Shown: piece by piece, positions 20,410-28,550 of the stretch | How the letters are laid out: each line of letters opens with the position of its first letter | Numbering within the stretch: the stretch's first letter is position 1 | Source of the DNA: Mollicutes bacterium | Lineage (GTDB): Bacteria > Bacillota_I > Bacilli_A > Izemoplasmatales > Izemoplasmataceae | Direction of reading: 5' to 3' | Assembly (NCBI GenBank): GCA_003568315.1 | Contig: PWYL01000001.1 | Location: 1-39,565, forward strand | DNA: 39,565 nucleotides | The notes under the pieces: model-generated | The model's input: the letters and a program-made list of their open reading frames with translations, nothing else | Told to the model about the DNA's origin: nothing | Database searches by the model: none | Made by a program: the position numbers and the translations under genes

Positions 20410-21336
20410 TTGCGAGACATCACCGAACTCCTCAACACGAAATATCCCGTCATCCAGGGCGGGATGGCGAACATCGCCGACCACCGTCTCGCCAGCGCCG
20501 TCAGCAACGCCGGAGGCCTCGGCCTCATCGGCAGCGGTGGTTGGGACATGGAAAGAGTCAGAGAAGAGGTCCGTAAGACCCGTGAGAGGACCGACAAGCC
20601 CTTCGGTGTGAACATCATGCTGATGAGCCCCCATGCCGAAGACATCACCGACATGGTCATAGAAGAAAAAGTCCCCGTCGTCACGACCGGCGCCGGCAAT
20701 CCCGGTCCCCATGTGAAGAAATGGAAAGAGGCCGGTATCATCGTCATTCCCGTGGTTCCGAGCGTGGCACTCGCGAAGCGCGTCGTCCGTTACGGGGTCG
20801 ATGCCGTCGTCGTCGAGGGAACCGAAGCCGGCGGACACATCGGCGAACTCTCCACCTTCGCTCTCGTGCCACAGGTCGCGGACGCCGTCGATGTACCGGT
20901 GATCGCCGCCGGCGGCATCGCCGATCATCGCGGGGTCGATGCGGCTTTCGCCCTCGGCGCCAAGGGTGTGCAGGTGGGCACTGTGCTCCTCGCCTCGAAG
21001 GAGTGTCCGATCCACGAGAACTACAAACAGAAGGTCCTCAAGGCGAAAGACACCGACACCATCGTCACCGGCAGGGAGACCAAAGCCCCCGTGCGCGTCT
21101 TGAAAAACAAGATGGCCAAGAAATACCTTGAACTCTCACGTCGCGGCGTCGACCTCATGGAACTCGAGCGGCTCACGCTCGGGTCCTTGTGGAAAGCCGT
21201 TTGTGACGGCGACCTTGATGAAGGTTCCTTCATGGCGGGACAAATCTCCGGTTTGGTCACATCCATCCGCAGTGTCGAGGAGATCTTCCAAGACATGTTT
21301 GAAAACAGTCGCGCCTACAAGGAGACGCACCCGTGA
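20410..21336 (+). CDS. fabK: Enoyl-ACP reductase II (FabK, FMN-dependent)
   Basis: A 308-residue FMN-dependent TIM-barrel enzyme that reduces enoyl-ACP at the end of each elongation cycle. It matches FabK/nitronate-monooxygenase-like proteins: PVIQGGMANIADHRLASAVSNAGGLGLIG at the N-terminus, VTTGAGNPGPHVKKWKEAG, EGTEAGGHIGE and AAGGIADHRG binding FMN. No fabI is present, so FabK is probably the only enoyl reductase of this cluster, which predicts triclosan tolerance at this step. The start is TTG 20410, six bases after AGGAGGG. Confidence 0.94.
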   Translation: MRDITELLNTKYPVIQGGMANIADHRLASAVSNAGGLGLIGSGGWDMERVREEVRKTRERTDKPFGVNIMLMSPHAEDITDMVIEEKVPVVTTGAGNPGPHVKKWKEAGIIVIPVVPSVALAKRVVRYGVDAVVVEGTEAGGHIGELSTFALVPQVADAVDVPVIAAGGIADHRGVDAAFALGAKGVQVGTVLLASKECPIHENYKQKVLKAKDTDTIVTGRETKAPVRVLKNKMAKKYLELSRRGVDLMELERLTLGSLWKAVCDGDLDEGSFMAGQISGLVTSIRSVEEIFQDMFENSRAYKETHP

Positions 21337-22265
21337 AAGTCGCTTTCCTCTTTTCCGGGCAGGGCGCGCAAGAAAAAGGCATGGGGAAGGACCTCTTCGA
21401 CACCGAGCCCGTCTTCCGAAAACGGATCGAAGAGGCTGAAGGGATATTGCCTTACAGTCTCACGGACATCATGTTCGAGGATGAAAAGAGACTTTCCTCC
21501 GGCCGCTACGGCCAAGTGGCGATTTTCGCCATGGGTGTCGCTCTCAAAGACCTCATGGAGGAGAAAGGGATCACGAGTGAAGGTTCCGCGGGTCTTTCTT
21601 TGGGAGAATACACAGCCTATTATGACCGGGGCGTTTACGGATTCGCGACCGGCATCCGGCTCATCGATCATAGGGCCCATTTCATGACGGAAGCGACAGC
21701 GGACCTTGCGGGCGGCATGCTCGCCGTGCGTGCGAGCATTGACGATGTGGTTCCCGTTGTCGAATCCCTCGAGGGGATTTACATCGCCAACCATAACCTC
21801 GAAAAGCAGATTGTGGTCGCCGGAAGTGACAAAGACCTCAAACAATTCCAAAAGGCGGCCGAAAAAAAAGGAATCCGTCGTATCCGCCCGTTGCCCACAA
21901 CCGGTCCTTTCCATACCCCCTTGATGGAAAAGGCCGCCCGGAGTCTTTGCGACTATCTCTTTGCGGTCAAGCTACAGCCTCCCCGGGGAAAGCTCTATTT
22001 GAACACTACGGGAAGGTGTCACACGGACGAGAACCTCAAAGACACCATGTGTGAACACATGACGAGCACGGTACGGTTTTACGACCTCTTGGTGAACATG
22101 GTTGCGGACGGGTTCGACACCTTCGTCGAACTCGGACCCGGCGGCATTTTGCGGAATTTCGTGAAAAAGACCCACCCCGGGGTGGAAGCGTATCATGTGG
22201 AAGATGCGGATACCCTGGAACACACACTTGATAACTTGAAAGGAGTGTCCTCTCATGAATGCTGA
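21333..22265 (+). CDS. fabD: Malonyl-CoA:ACP transacylase
   Basis: A 310-residue enzyme that moves malonate from CoA to ACP. The nucleophile is Ser89 in GLSLGEY; many FabDs have GHSLGEY, but GLSLGEY also occurs in Gram-positive FabK-type clusters. The catalytic base His194 lies in GPFHTPLM. FSGQGAQ opens the protein. Translation starts at GTG 21333, overlapping the fabK stop. The 3' end overlaps fabG by 11 bases. Confidence 0.95.
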   Translation: MKVAFLFSGQGAQEKGMGKDLFDTEPVFRKRIEEAEGILPYSLTDIMFEDEKRLSSGRYGQVAIFAMGVALKDLMEEKGITSEGSAGLSLGEYTAYYDRGVYGFATGIRLIDHRAHFMTEATADLAGGMLAVRASIDDVVPVVESLEGIYIANHNLEKQIVVAGSDKDLKQFQKAAEKKGIRRIRPLPTTGPFHTPLMEKAARSLCDYLFAVKLQPPRGKLYLNTTGRCHTDENLKDTMCEHMTSTVRFYDLLVNMVADGFDTFVELGPGGILRNFVKKTHPGVEAYHVEDADTLEHTLDNLKGVSSHEC

Positions 22266-22998
22266 CTCCAAGGTGGCGATTGTCACCGGCGCATCCAGGG
22301 GCATCGGCAAGGCGATCGCCCTTGCTCTCGGCAAGCAGGGTCATCGGGTCGTTGTCAACTATCATTCGAATGTCGAAGAGGCAGAAGCCGTGGTCCGTGC
22401 CGTCAAAGAGACGGGCGGAGAAGCAGTGGCGCACCAAGCCGACGTCTCGGACTATGCGGAGGCGGAAGGTCTTGTGGAAAAGGCCAAGGAGACCTTCGGC
22501 CGGATCGACATCCTCGTCAACAATTCCGGTATCGCCCGCGACCAGTTGATGCTCCGGATGAAAGAGGAGGATTTCGACAAGGTGATCGCGGTCAATCTCA
22601 AAGGCGCCTGGAACATGTGCAAACATGTCGCCAGACCCATGTTGAAGCAAAAAAGCGGCCGGATCATCAACATCGCGAGTGTGGTGGGACTCATCGGCAA
22701 CGCCGGACAAACGAACTATGTCGCCAGCAAGGCGGGTCTCATCGGCATGACGAAATCTTTGGCCCAGGAATTCGGCAAAAAGAACGTGACCGTGAACGCG
22801 CTCGCTCCGGGTTTCATCCGGACCAAGATGACCGATTCTCTTCCCGAAGAGATCAAAGATGATTATCTGGCCAAAATCCCCCTCGGCCGCTTCGGTGAAC
22901 CCGAAGATGTCGCCGCTGCCGTCTTGTTTTTGGCCGGCGATGCCGCCGCCTACATCAGCGGCCAGATTCTCGGCGTCAACGGGGGAATGTACGGATGA
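22255..22998 (+). CDS. fabG: 3-oxoacyl-ACP reductase
   Basis: A 247-residue short-chain dehydrogenase that reduces 3-oxoacyl-ACP with NADPH. The cofactor motif TGASRGIG is near residue 11, NNSGIARD near 85, and the catalytic Ser142, Tyr155 and Lys159 (YVASK) are present. NAS/NSG variation is minor. AAGGAG lies ten bases upstream, inside fabD. The length is exactly typical. Confidence 0.97.
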   Translation: MNADSKVAIVTGASRGIGKAIALALGKQGHRVVVNYHSNVEEAEAVVRAVKETGGEAVAHQADVSDYAEAEGLVEKAKETFGRIDILVNNSGIARDQLMLRMKEEDFDKVIAVNLKGAWNMCKHVARPMLKQKSGRIINIASVVGLIGNAGQTNYVASKAGLIGMTKSLAQEFGKKNVTVNALAPGFIRTKMTDSLPEEIKDDYLAKIPLGRFGEPEDVAAAVLFLAGDAAAYISGQILGVNGGMYG

Positions 22999-24233
22999 GA
23001 AGAAGAGTCGTCATCACCGGCATGGGCACCGTGAATCCCCTCGGCAACGATGTGGAAACGACATGGAAGAACGCCAAAGAAGGCAAGAACGGCATCGAGA
23101 AAATCCAAAGGATCGATACCGCCGAGATCGATGTGCATATCGCCGGGGAAGTGAAGGGGATCGACTTTTCCGAGTATCTGGGTCGCAAAAGATTCCGCCG
23201 GTTGGACCGTTTCACCCATCTGGCGTTGAAAGCCACCGATGAAGCTGTTGCTGACGCGAATCTCGCCGAGAGCGGGATAGACGAGGAAAGAGTGGGCGTC
23301 TACTACACGAGCGGCATCGGTGGGCTCGAGACCATCGCCGATGAAGAGGATAAAGCGCGAAAGAAGGGTTTCAACCGTCTCTCACCCTTTTTCATCCCGA
23401 TGACGATCATCAACCTCGCCGCCGGCAACATCGCCATCCAGCACGGTTTCAAAGGGATGGCGACGGCCAGCGTGACAGCCTGTGCCAGTGCGACGAACAC
23501 CATCGGTGACGCTTTCCGCGCGATCCGGGACGGCTATCTCGATGCCGCCGTCGCCGGCGGCAGCGAGGCGAGCATCACTCCCCTCGGTCTTTCGGGGTTC
23601 CGGGTCATGCAGGCCTTGAGTAAAAGCGACGACCCCGACAAGGCTTCGCGCCCCTTCGATAGGGACCGTGACGGTTTCGTCATGGGGGAAGGAGCCGGCA
23701 CCCTCTTTCTCGAAGAACTCTCCTCGGCCAGAAAACGGGGCGCCAAGATCCATGGGGAGATTGTCGGGTACGGCTCCACTTGTGATGCACATCATATCAC
23801 GAGTCCCGATAAAACGGGTGAAGGAGCCTACAACTGCATGCGACTGGCATTGGAAGATGCCCGCACCCCCTTGGGACAAGTCGGACATATCAACGCCCAT
23901 GGAACCTCGACACCTTTGAACGACAGAATCGAGACGCTCGCCATCAAGAGACTTTTCGGTGAGAGGGCGTATGATATCGCCGTCCACTCCACTAAATCGA
24001 TGATCGGCCATCTCCTCGGAGCGAGCGGTGCCGTAGAGAGCATTTTCACGATTCTCGCGGTGCGCGACAGCTATGCACCGCCGACCATCAACACCGTCAA
24101 CCCCGATGAAGGTTGCGATCTCGACTACACCTTGAACAACGGAAGAGAGAGAGATATCGACATCGCCCTGTGCAACTCGTTCGGTTTCGGCGGCCACAAC
24201 GCCACACTCGTGTTCAAAAAATGGGAGGAATGA
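22995..24233 (+). CDS. fabF: 3-oxoacyl-ACP synthase II (FabF)
   Basis: A 412-residue elongating ketoacyl synthase. The catalytic residues are Cys163 ([11 protein letters not shown]), His302 ([11 protein letters not shown]) and His339 ([13 protein letters not shown]), with the expected spacing. It opens with [18 protein letters not shown]. FabF elongates medium and long chains and influences membrane chain-length composition. It starts by ATGA overlap with fabG and is followed by fabZ after four bases. Confidence 0.97.
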   Translation: MRRRVVITGMGTVNPLGNDVETTWKNAKEGKNGIEKIQRIDTAEIDVHIAGEVKGIDFSEYLGRKRFRRLDRFTHLALKATDEAVADANLAESGIDEERVGVYYTSGIGGLETIADEEDKARKKGFNRLSPFFIPMTIINLAAGNIAIQHGFKGMATASVTACASATNTIGDAFRAIRDGYLDAAVAGGSEASITPLGLSGFRVMQALSKSDDPDKASRPFDRDRDGFVMGEGAGTLFLEELSSARKRGAKIHGEIVGYGSTCDAHHITSPDKTGEGAYNCMRLALEDARTPLGQVGHINAHGTSTPLNDRIETLAIKRLFGERAYDIAVHSTKSMIGHLLGASGAVESIFTILAVRDSYAPPTINTVNPDEGCDLDYTLNNGRERDIDIALCNSFGFGGHNATLVFKKWEE

Positions 24234-24237
24234 AGAC

Positions 24238-24666
24238 ATGCTCATGAACAGTGACGACATCCGTCGCATCATCCCGCATCGTCACCCGTTTCTCATGATC
24301 GACGGCATCTTGGAGTTGGAAGCGGGAAAACGCGTCAAGGCGATCAAGAACGTCTCCGCCGCGGAGCCCCATTTCCAGGGCCATTTCCCCGATCAGCACG
24401 TCATGCCCGGCGTGCTCATTGTCGAGGCCATGGCGCAGGCGGGAGCGTGCGCCATTCTGAAATCCCCCGAGCACAAAGGAAAGACCCCCTTCTTCGCCGG
24501 TATCGACAAGTGCCGGTTCAAGCGCAAGGTCGTTCCCGGCGACACGTTGCTTCTTGAAGTCGAGATCACCCGCATGAAGGGTCCCGTCGGCAAGGGATGG
24601 GCGAAAGCGACGGTCGAAGGGGAACTCGCCGCGCGCGCGGAACTCATGTTCGCCCTCGGTGATTGA
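24238..24666 (+). CDS. fabZ: 3-hydroxyacyl-ACP dehydratase FabZ
   Basis: A 142-residue hot-dog-fold dehydratase that removes water from 3-hydroxyacyl-ACP. The catalytic His49 ([11 protein letters not shown]) and Glu63 (IVEAMAQAG) are in place. [11 protein letters not shown] opens the conserved region. GGAGGAA lies seven bases before ATG 24238. It is the last gene of the operon and is followed by a bidirectional terminator. No separate isomerase (FabM/FabN-type) for making unsaturated chains is seen here. Confidence 0.96.
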   Translation: MLMNSDDIRRIIPHRHPFLMIDGILELEAGKRVKAIKNVSAAEPHFQGHFPDQHVMPGVLIVEAMAQAGACAILKSPEHKGKTPFFAGIDKCRFKRKVVPGDTLLLEVEITRMKGPVGKGWAKATVEGELAARAELMFALGD

Positions 24667-24678
24667 CAACGGACCATA

Positions 24679-24723
24679 AAAAAAGATGAGCGGTGCGCTG
24701 CATTTCACCCGCTCATCTTTTTT
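24679..24723. terminator. Bidirectional terminator between fabZ and dut
   Basis: A stem of GATGAGCGGTG with CACCCGCTCATC (one bulged base) is flanked by a run of A on the left and a run of T on the right, so it can end transcription from both sides. It sits exactly between the converging fabZ and dut genes. Confidence 0.92.
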
Positions 24724-25175
24724 CATTCATAGGCTTTCATCCCGGTGCTGCCGAACCCGCCTCGCCTCTCTTCTTCGCTTTCTTCATCTTCTTCATCCGC
24801 CCGCAGGGTCTTTTCGAAGATGCCTTGGGCGATGCGGGTCCCTTTCTTGATGGTCACGGTCTCGTCGCGGAAATTGTAGAGTTGGATGAATATGGCGCCG
24901 TCATTCTCTTCATTGCCATAATAGTCGGGATCGATGATGCCGACGTTGTTGGGGATGGTGAGACCGAATTTCCGCGGCAGCGAACTTCGCGGATAGATCT
25001 TCAAGACCTCGTCCTCGCCCATGCGGGCCTTGATGCCCGTTTCCGCGAGCACAATGGCCTTCGGGGCGATTGTGTGGTCCTTGCAGACGGCGAAATCGTA
25101 GCCGGCGCTCATTCTTGTGGAGCGTCTCGGCAAATAGACATGGGTGTAGCCTTTCGCTTTCTCGAAACCGCGCAT
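24723..25175 (-). CDS. dut: dUTP pyrophosphatase
   Basis: A 150-residue trimeric dUTPase that turns dUTP into dUMP, keeping uracil out of DNA. The five motifs are visible: SAGYDFAV, PRSSLPRKFGL, NNVGIIDPDYYGNE, KKGTRIAQGIF and the C-terminal GGFGSTG that closes over the active site. An insertion of acidic residues (LRADEEDEESEEER) lies before the last motif. The frame is open to TTG 25202, but ATG 25175 follows AAAGGAAG and is preferred. It lies 23 bases downstream of the phospholipase D-like gene on the same strand and is probably co-transcribed. Confidence 0.93.
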   Translation of the reverse strand: MRGFEKAKGYTHVYLPRRSTRMSAGYDFAVCKDHTIAPKAIVLAETGIKARMGEDEVLKIYPRSSLPRKFGLTIPNNVGIIDPDYYGNEENDGAIFIQLYNFRDETVTIKKGTRIAQGIFEKTLRADEEDEESEEERRGGFGSTGMKAYE

Positions 25176-25198
25176 GGAATCTTCCTTTCGTTTGGCGC

Positions 25199-26602
25199 TC
25201 AAAGCATGAAATTGAAGAAATAGCCGACGACATAGTAGAAGCCCAGGGTGATCCGCCGGCGCAAGGTGGGCTCCAGGGGAGTTATGTCCTCGTCATCGAC
25301 GAGAGAGCCGTCGGGATTCACCTCGAGACTTCTTCCGACATAGGTGTCGAGAACCGCTTTCAAGTCCTCGGTGAACTCCTCACCGACGATGACCACCATG
25401 TTCTCGGTGCTCATGAATGTGCTTCTCGGGTCAAGATTATAGGCGCCGATCACACTGATCCGATCACCGAAGACCATGGTCTTTCCGTGGATGCTCGCGG
25501 TGGAATGGAACTCGTAGAGGGTCCCGATATCCGCAAGATCCTCCCGGTAGTGGAGATAGCCGCCCCGGGTCAAGGGGTTCGGACAGTAGGCGATGTTGTT
25601 GGTGAGGAATGTGATTTCTCTCTCATGATCATCGGGGAGATAATCCCGCATGAGCGAGGAGAAGATGATGAAGGGGGACTGGATGAACCATTCGTCCTCG
25701 GTTTCCGCCAAGGCCGAAAGCGTCTCCAACACCACGGGGTATTTCATGCCTCTTTCGATGGGGCCTCTGACGAACGTGGCATTATCGACTTTGATGGCGT
25801 CATCGATGAGAGCGTTCATGATAGCACCGATATCCCTTTCTTGGACAAAGACCTTGTAATCGGCGATTATGTCGGCAATGACACCGTCATCGGATGCCGG
25901 GTTCCGCATAGGACGCGAGAAGTCGTGGTGGAAGACCTCGAGGAAATAATCATGCATGGCCCCTACGGCCGGGACGGTTTCTCCTTCTTCTCCGAAAATG
26001 AGGACATCACGGTCGAAGGTTCCTTGGTCCGCTTGATCATCGGAAAGGAAATACCTGTCGGCCAGGTTGCGGCCGCCGCTTGTGGCGAATTGTCCGTCCA
26101 CGAGGAACATCTTGTCGTGGAACCGGTTGTTCACGGTATGGGGGAGCAGGAAGTTCAAGGGTTCGTAGAGATGGAGCTCGATATTCCCGTGTGACGCGAA
26201 AGCCGCAAGCTTATCGTAATCGGGGTCGGTCGCGTAACGGCTCACGGCATCGAGGAGGACTTTGATTTCGACACCACGTTCGGCCGCTTCATAAAGGGCT
26301 CCGAGGACGATGTTCTTCGCTTCGCCGGAAGAGAGGGAGAAAGAAGAGACATACACCGTCTCTTCGGCCGATTCGATCAGGGCGACTCTCGCTTCCAACG
26401 AGAACACCCTGTCGTCGAGGGTGTGCGCATAGGTCGTCTTCTCTCCGGGGGAGAGGATTTCTTCGATATCATAGGCGATATCGGTCTCACCGATCATGAA
26501 AGGGGTCGCGAAAAGCAACACACCATAGATGAAAAGGTGTCCGAAAAAGAAATAGAGCAAAAACAGCAACGCTTTGGAAGAAGAAAGGATTCTTTTGCGC
26601 AT
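25199..26602 (-). CDS. Phospholipase D-family protein, cardiolipin synthase-like
   Basis: A 467-residue membrane-anchored protein with one N-terminal hydrophobic segment (residues about 11-33) and two PLD motifs. The first is a complete HxKxxxxD: His162, Lys164, Asp169, followed by GGRNLADRYF. The second has His372 and Lys374, but the expected Asp position is Gly379 with Asp next to it (HGKTMVFGD); GAYNLDPRS follows. The arrangement resembles ClsC/YmdC-type cardiolipin synthases, which join phospholipids head to head. The substrate cannot be fixed from sequence. GGAGGGGG lies just before ATG 26602; the upstream in-frame GTG at 26617 would place this site inside the gene and is rejected. Confidence 0.85.
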   Translation of the reverse strand: MRKRILSSSKALLFLLYFFFGHLFIYGVLLFATPFMIGETDIAYDIEEILSPGEKTTYAHTLDDRVFSLEARVALIESAEETVYVSSFSLSSGEAKNIVLGALYEAAERGVEIKVLLDAVSRYATDPDYDKLAAFASHGNIELHLYEPLNFLLPHTVNNRFHDKMFLVDGQFATSGGRNLADRYFLSDDQADQGTFDRDVLIFGEEGETVPAVGAMHDYFLEVFHHDFSRPMRNPASDDGVIADIIADYKVFVQERDIGAIMNALIDDAIKVDNATFVRGPIERGMKYPVVLETLSALAETEDEWFIQSPFIIFSSLMRDYLPDDHEREITFLTNNIAYCPNPLTRGGYLHYREDLADIGTLYEFHSTASIHGKTMVFGDRISVIGAYNLDPRSTFMSTENMVVIVGEEFTEDLKAVLDTYVGRSLEVNPDGSLVDDEDITPLEPTLRRRITLGFYYVVGYFFNFML

Positions 26603-26645
26603 CTTCCCCCTCCTCACCCGGCATGAGAAATTTCTTCCAATACCA

Positions 26646-26674
26646 ATTATAGCATAAAGCGGGAGCGGGTTCCG
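26646..26674 (-). promoter_or_regulatory. Extended -10 promoter for the pld-dut operon
   Basis: On the minus strand TATAAT (26651-26646) is preceded by TGC. The -35 region (about 26674-26669) is weak. The start codon lies 43 bases further at 26602. Confidence 0.65.
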
Positions 26675-26723
26675 AGAAGAAACCGTTCTCCCTCTCTTTT
26701 TTCAGGTTTCATGAGACAATCTG

Positions 26724-26752
26724 TTGACAATTTTCTTTCGCGGGCATAGACT
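26724..26752 (+). promoter_or_regulatory. Promoter of the cobalamin-riboswitch operon
   Basis: TTGACA (26724-26729) and TAGACT (26747-26752) are separated by 17 bases. Transcription would begin about 26759, at the 5' edge of the riboswitch. Confidence 0.8.
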
Positions 26753-26759
26753 GTTCATG

Positions 26760-26955
26760 TAGGAACCAGGTCCCATAAAGGGATAACAGGGAATCGGGTG
26801 TGAATCCCGAGCTGTCCCAGCAACCGTGATTCGGACGAAATGCAAAAGACCACTGCCAAAGCGGGAAGGTGCAGAGTAGGACGAAGATAAGCCGGTAGAC
26901 CTACCTGGTATCCACGAGAAGTCTGCACTCCTGGGTATGAGTGGAGCGGTTGTCT
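26760..26955 (+). promoter_or_regulatory. Cobalamin riboswitch aptamer
   Basis: The core elements of the cobalamin (B12) riboswitch appear in order: GGTCCC..AAAGGGATAACAGGGAA, then GGTGTGAATCCC, AGCTGTCCCAGCAACCGTGA, the B12-box region with ACCACTGCC, and GATAAGCCGGTAGACCTACC. A terminal hairpin CACTC/GAGTG (about 26926-26943) resembles the peripheral element that kisses the core. With the intrinsic terminator at 26993-27016 it should switch off the operon when cobalamin is abundant. It points to the downstream genes being for B12 uptake. Confidence 0.95.
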
Positions 26956-26992
26956 TTTTTGCGTTTTTCCCGTCAAAGGAGACGATTGTCAC

Positions 26993-27016
26993 ACCATCCA
27001 GGAGGATGGTTTTTTT
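26993..27016 (+). terminator. Riboswitch-controlled intrinsic terminator
   Basis: A 7-bp stem ACCATCC/GGATGGT with an AGGA loop is followed by six more T. It stands between the aptamer and the first gene and is the likely expression platform. I could not identify a unique antiterminator pairing by eye. Confidence 0.88.
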
Positions 27017-27047
27017 CATTTCATATCTTATATAACAGGAGGAAATC

Positions 27048-28148
27048 ATGAAAAAACTGTTCTCACTGGTCACGATCCTTTTTGTCTTTTTCATCCTCGC
27101 CGCTTGTCAGGGTGAGACTATCACCATCGTCGTGGTGGATGACGAGAACATCCTCGAAGAAGAGGTCGCCTTCCAAGAAGAGACATCCCTTTTCGATCTA
27201 CTGAAAGAGACTTTCGAGGTGGAATATGTCGAAACCGACCACGGCCCCATGATCCTGGGTGTCGGTCCCCTCACAGCCGAACACGAGGGCAGTTTCATCC
27301 TTTTCGAGAAGAACGACGAGAGTGCTTCCGCCGGTGTCGATGCCGTGAATGTGTCACCCGGCGACACGTTCCGCTTCTCCCTCGGTTGGTACGATGATGA
27401 TGCCCGGGCCGTTCATGAGACCATCAGGGCCTTTCGGAAGAACCATGCCGCGGACTACATCGAAAAGCCTCAGAGGGAAGCCGTTTTGGCTCTCGCACAT
27501 CTGGATGAACTCGAAGGTTTCGTACCGCCCGAGGATGATGCGGCGGAGAAGGATGCCAACGCGCTTGTCAACGCCATCATCCTGCGACACATCGCCGAAG
27601 AGGCGAGTGACGACTTGTATGCCGCGCTTGTCGACAAGGCCGTATTGGTCCATCCTTATCCGGATGCGCTTATCCGGATCGTCTTCAGTTTGCATGAAGG
27701 CTCCCTTGGCGGGGAGTTCTCCACAAAATGGCTGGACGACTTGCGAGCACAAGACCTCGATGAGATTGATACGGACACGCTCTCCATGATCCTTCTCGCT
27801 TTGACCCACGAGACCGCCCCCGACGGTACCGAAGACCTTCAAGACGAAGTGCTCTCTCTCATTTTTGCAAACGTCTACGATAACGAGTTCGGTCACAACG
27901 CCGCGGGCTTCGCCATGGCGACCATGGCGCTCCTTGCGGCGGGGACGGATCCTCGGGATGAAGGTCTTGTCCATGAGGGAGAGCACCTTCTCGGCCACCT
28001 ACTCTCTTTTGCCAACGAAGACGGCAGTTTCAACTACCAAGATGAGACCGACCTGGACTTTTCCACACCACAGGCCGTTCTCGCCCTTGTCATGATGCAA
28101 AAGTTCCTTGACGGCACAGAAGCGCCACACCCCTTTGAACTCCCTTGA
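27048..28148 (+). CDS. Lipoprotein with DUF4430 and alpha-toroid domains (transcobalamin-like)
   Basis: A 366-residue exported lipoprotein. The signal peptide ends in lipobox LAAC with Cys20 as the lipidated residue. Residues about 22-112 look like a DUF4430 domain (TITIVVVDDENI, then TSLFDLLKETFEVEY), the fold of the C-terminal domain of transcobalamin and intrinsic factor. Residues about 115-366 are helical, with repeated A-L-A-L patterns and a DGSFNYQDETDLDFSTPQAVLAL segment typical of alpha/alpha-toroid (terpenoid cyclase-like) domains, the other half of those proteins. The order is reversed relative to the animal proteins. Placed directly behind a cobalamin riboswitch, it is probably a surface B12-binding protein for the ECF subunit at 28547; this is inference. 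AGGAGG precedes the ATG. Confidence 0.8.
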   Translation: MKKLFSLVTILFVFFILAACQGETITIVVVDDENILEEEVAFQEETSLFDLLKETFEVEYVETDHGPMILGVGPLTAEHEGSFILFEKNDESASAGVDAVNVSPGDTFRFSLGWYDDDARAVHETIRAFRKNHAADYIEKPQREAVLALAHLDELEGFVPPEDDAAEKDANALVNAIILRHIAEEASDDLYAALVDKAVLVHPYPDALIRIVFSLHEGSLGGEFSTKWLDDLRAQDLDEIDTDTLSMILLALTHETAPDGTEDLQDEVLSLIFANVYDNEFGHNAAGFAMATMALLAAGTDPRDEGLVHEGEHLLGHLLSFANEDGSFNYQDETDLDFSTPQAVLALVMMQKFLDGTEAPHPFELP

Positions 28149-28160
28149 GCCGGTGATACC

Positions 28161-28550
28161 ATGAAAATCGCGTTGAGCCTTTTCGTCGTCGCTTTGGCTT
28201 TGGGAGCCTACTTTTTCTTCTCCCCTTTTCAAAGCGACGAAGAAGGCGTCATCACCATCGAGATCCATGATGAGAACGAGAATCTCGTTGCCCGCGACGA
28301 ACATCCTTTCGACAAGGATGATTCGCTTTTCACCGTTCTCGATGAGCACTATGAAATCATCTTTGAAGAGCGTTACATTCGTCCCGGCTTTAGTGGGAAG
28401 ATACTGCTCGCGATCGATGGTGTCGAGACGGATTTCGCGACCACGTTCATCTATATCGAGAAAGACGGAAAAAAAGCGTTGTACGGCATTGACGATCTGC
28501 CTTTGGAAGACGGCAGCGTCTATACGTTCCGGGTGCGTGATGTCGAATGA
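28161..28550 (+). CDS. Membrane-anchored DUF4430 domain protein
   Basis: A 129-residue protein with an N-terminal hydrophobic anchor (residues about 4-22) and no lipobox cysteine, then one domain resembling DUF4430 (ITIEIHDENENLV, SLFTVLDEHYEI, YIEKDGKKALYGIDDLPLEDGSVYTF). The same elements occur in the previous protein, so this is a second copy of the beta domain without the helical half. It lies 12 bases after the lipoprotein gene and overlaps the ECF gene by ATGA, so it probably acts with them on the outer face of the membrane. A weak GGTG serves as ribosome binding site. Confidence 0.75.
   Translation: MKIALSLFVVALALGAYFFFSPFQSDEEGVITIEIHDENENLVARDEHPFDKDDSLFTVLDEHYEIIFEERYIRPGFSGKILLAIDGVETDFATTFIYIEKDGKKALYGIDDLPLEDGSVYTFRVRDVE

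Noticed and set aside
25070-26194. A 374-codon + strand frame opposite the phospholipase D and dut genes.
   Set aside because: The minus-strand genes have clear motifs in both proteins; the + frame has none and would cross the end of dut.
26670-26705. GAGAA/TTCTC hairpin followed by T residues upstream of the riboswitch promoter as a rightward terminator.
   Set aside because: The stem is short with a long loop, and there is no rightward gene upstream for it to terminate.
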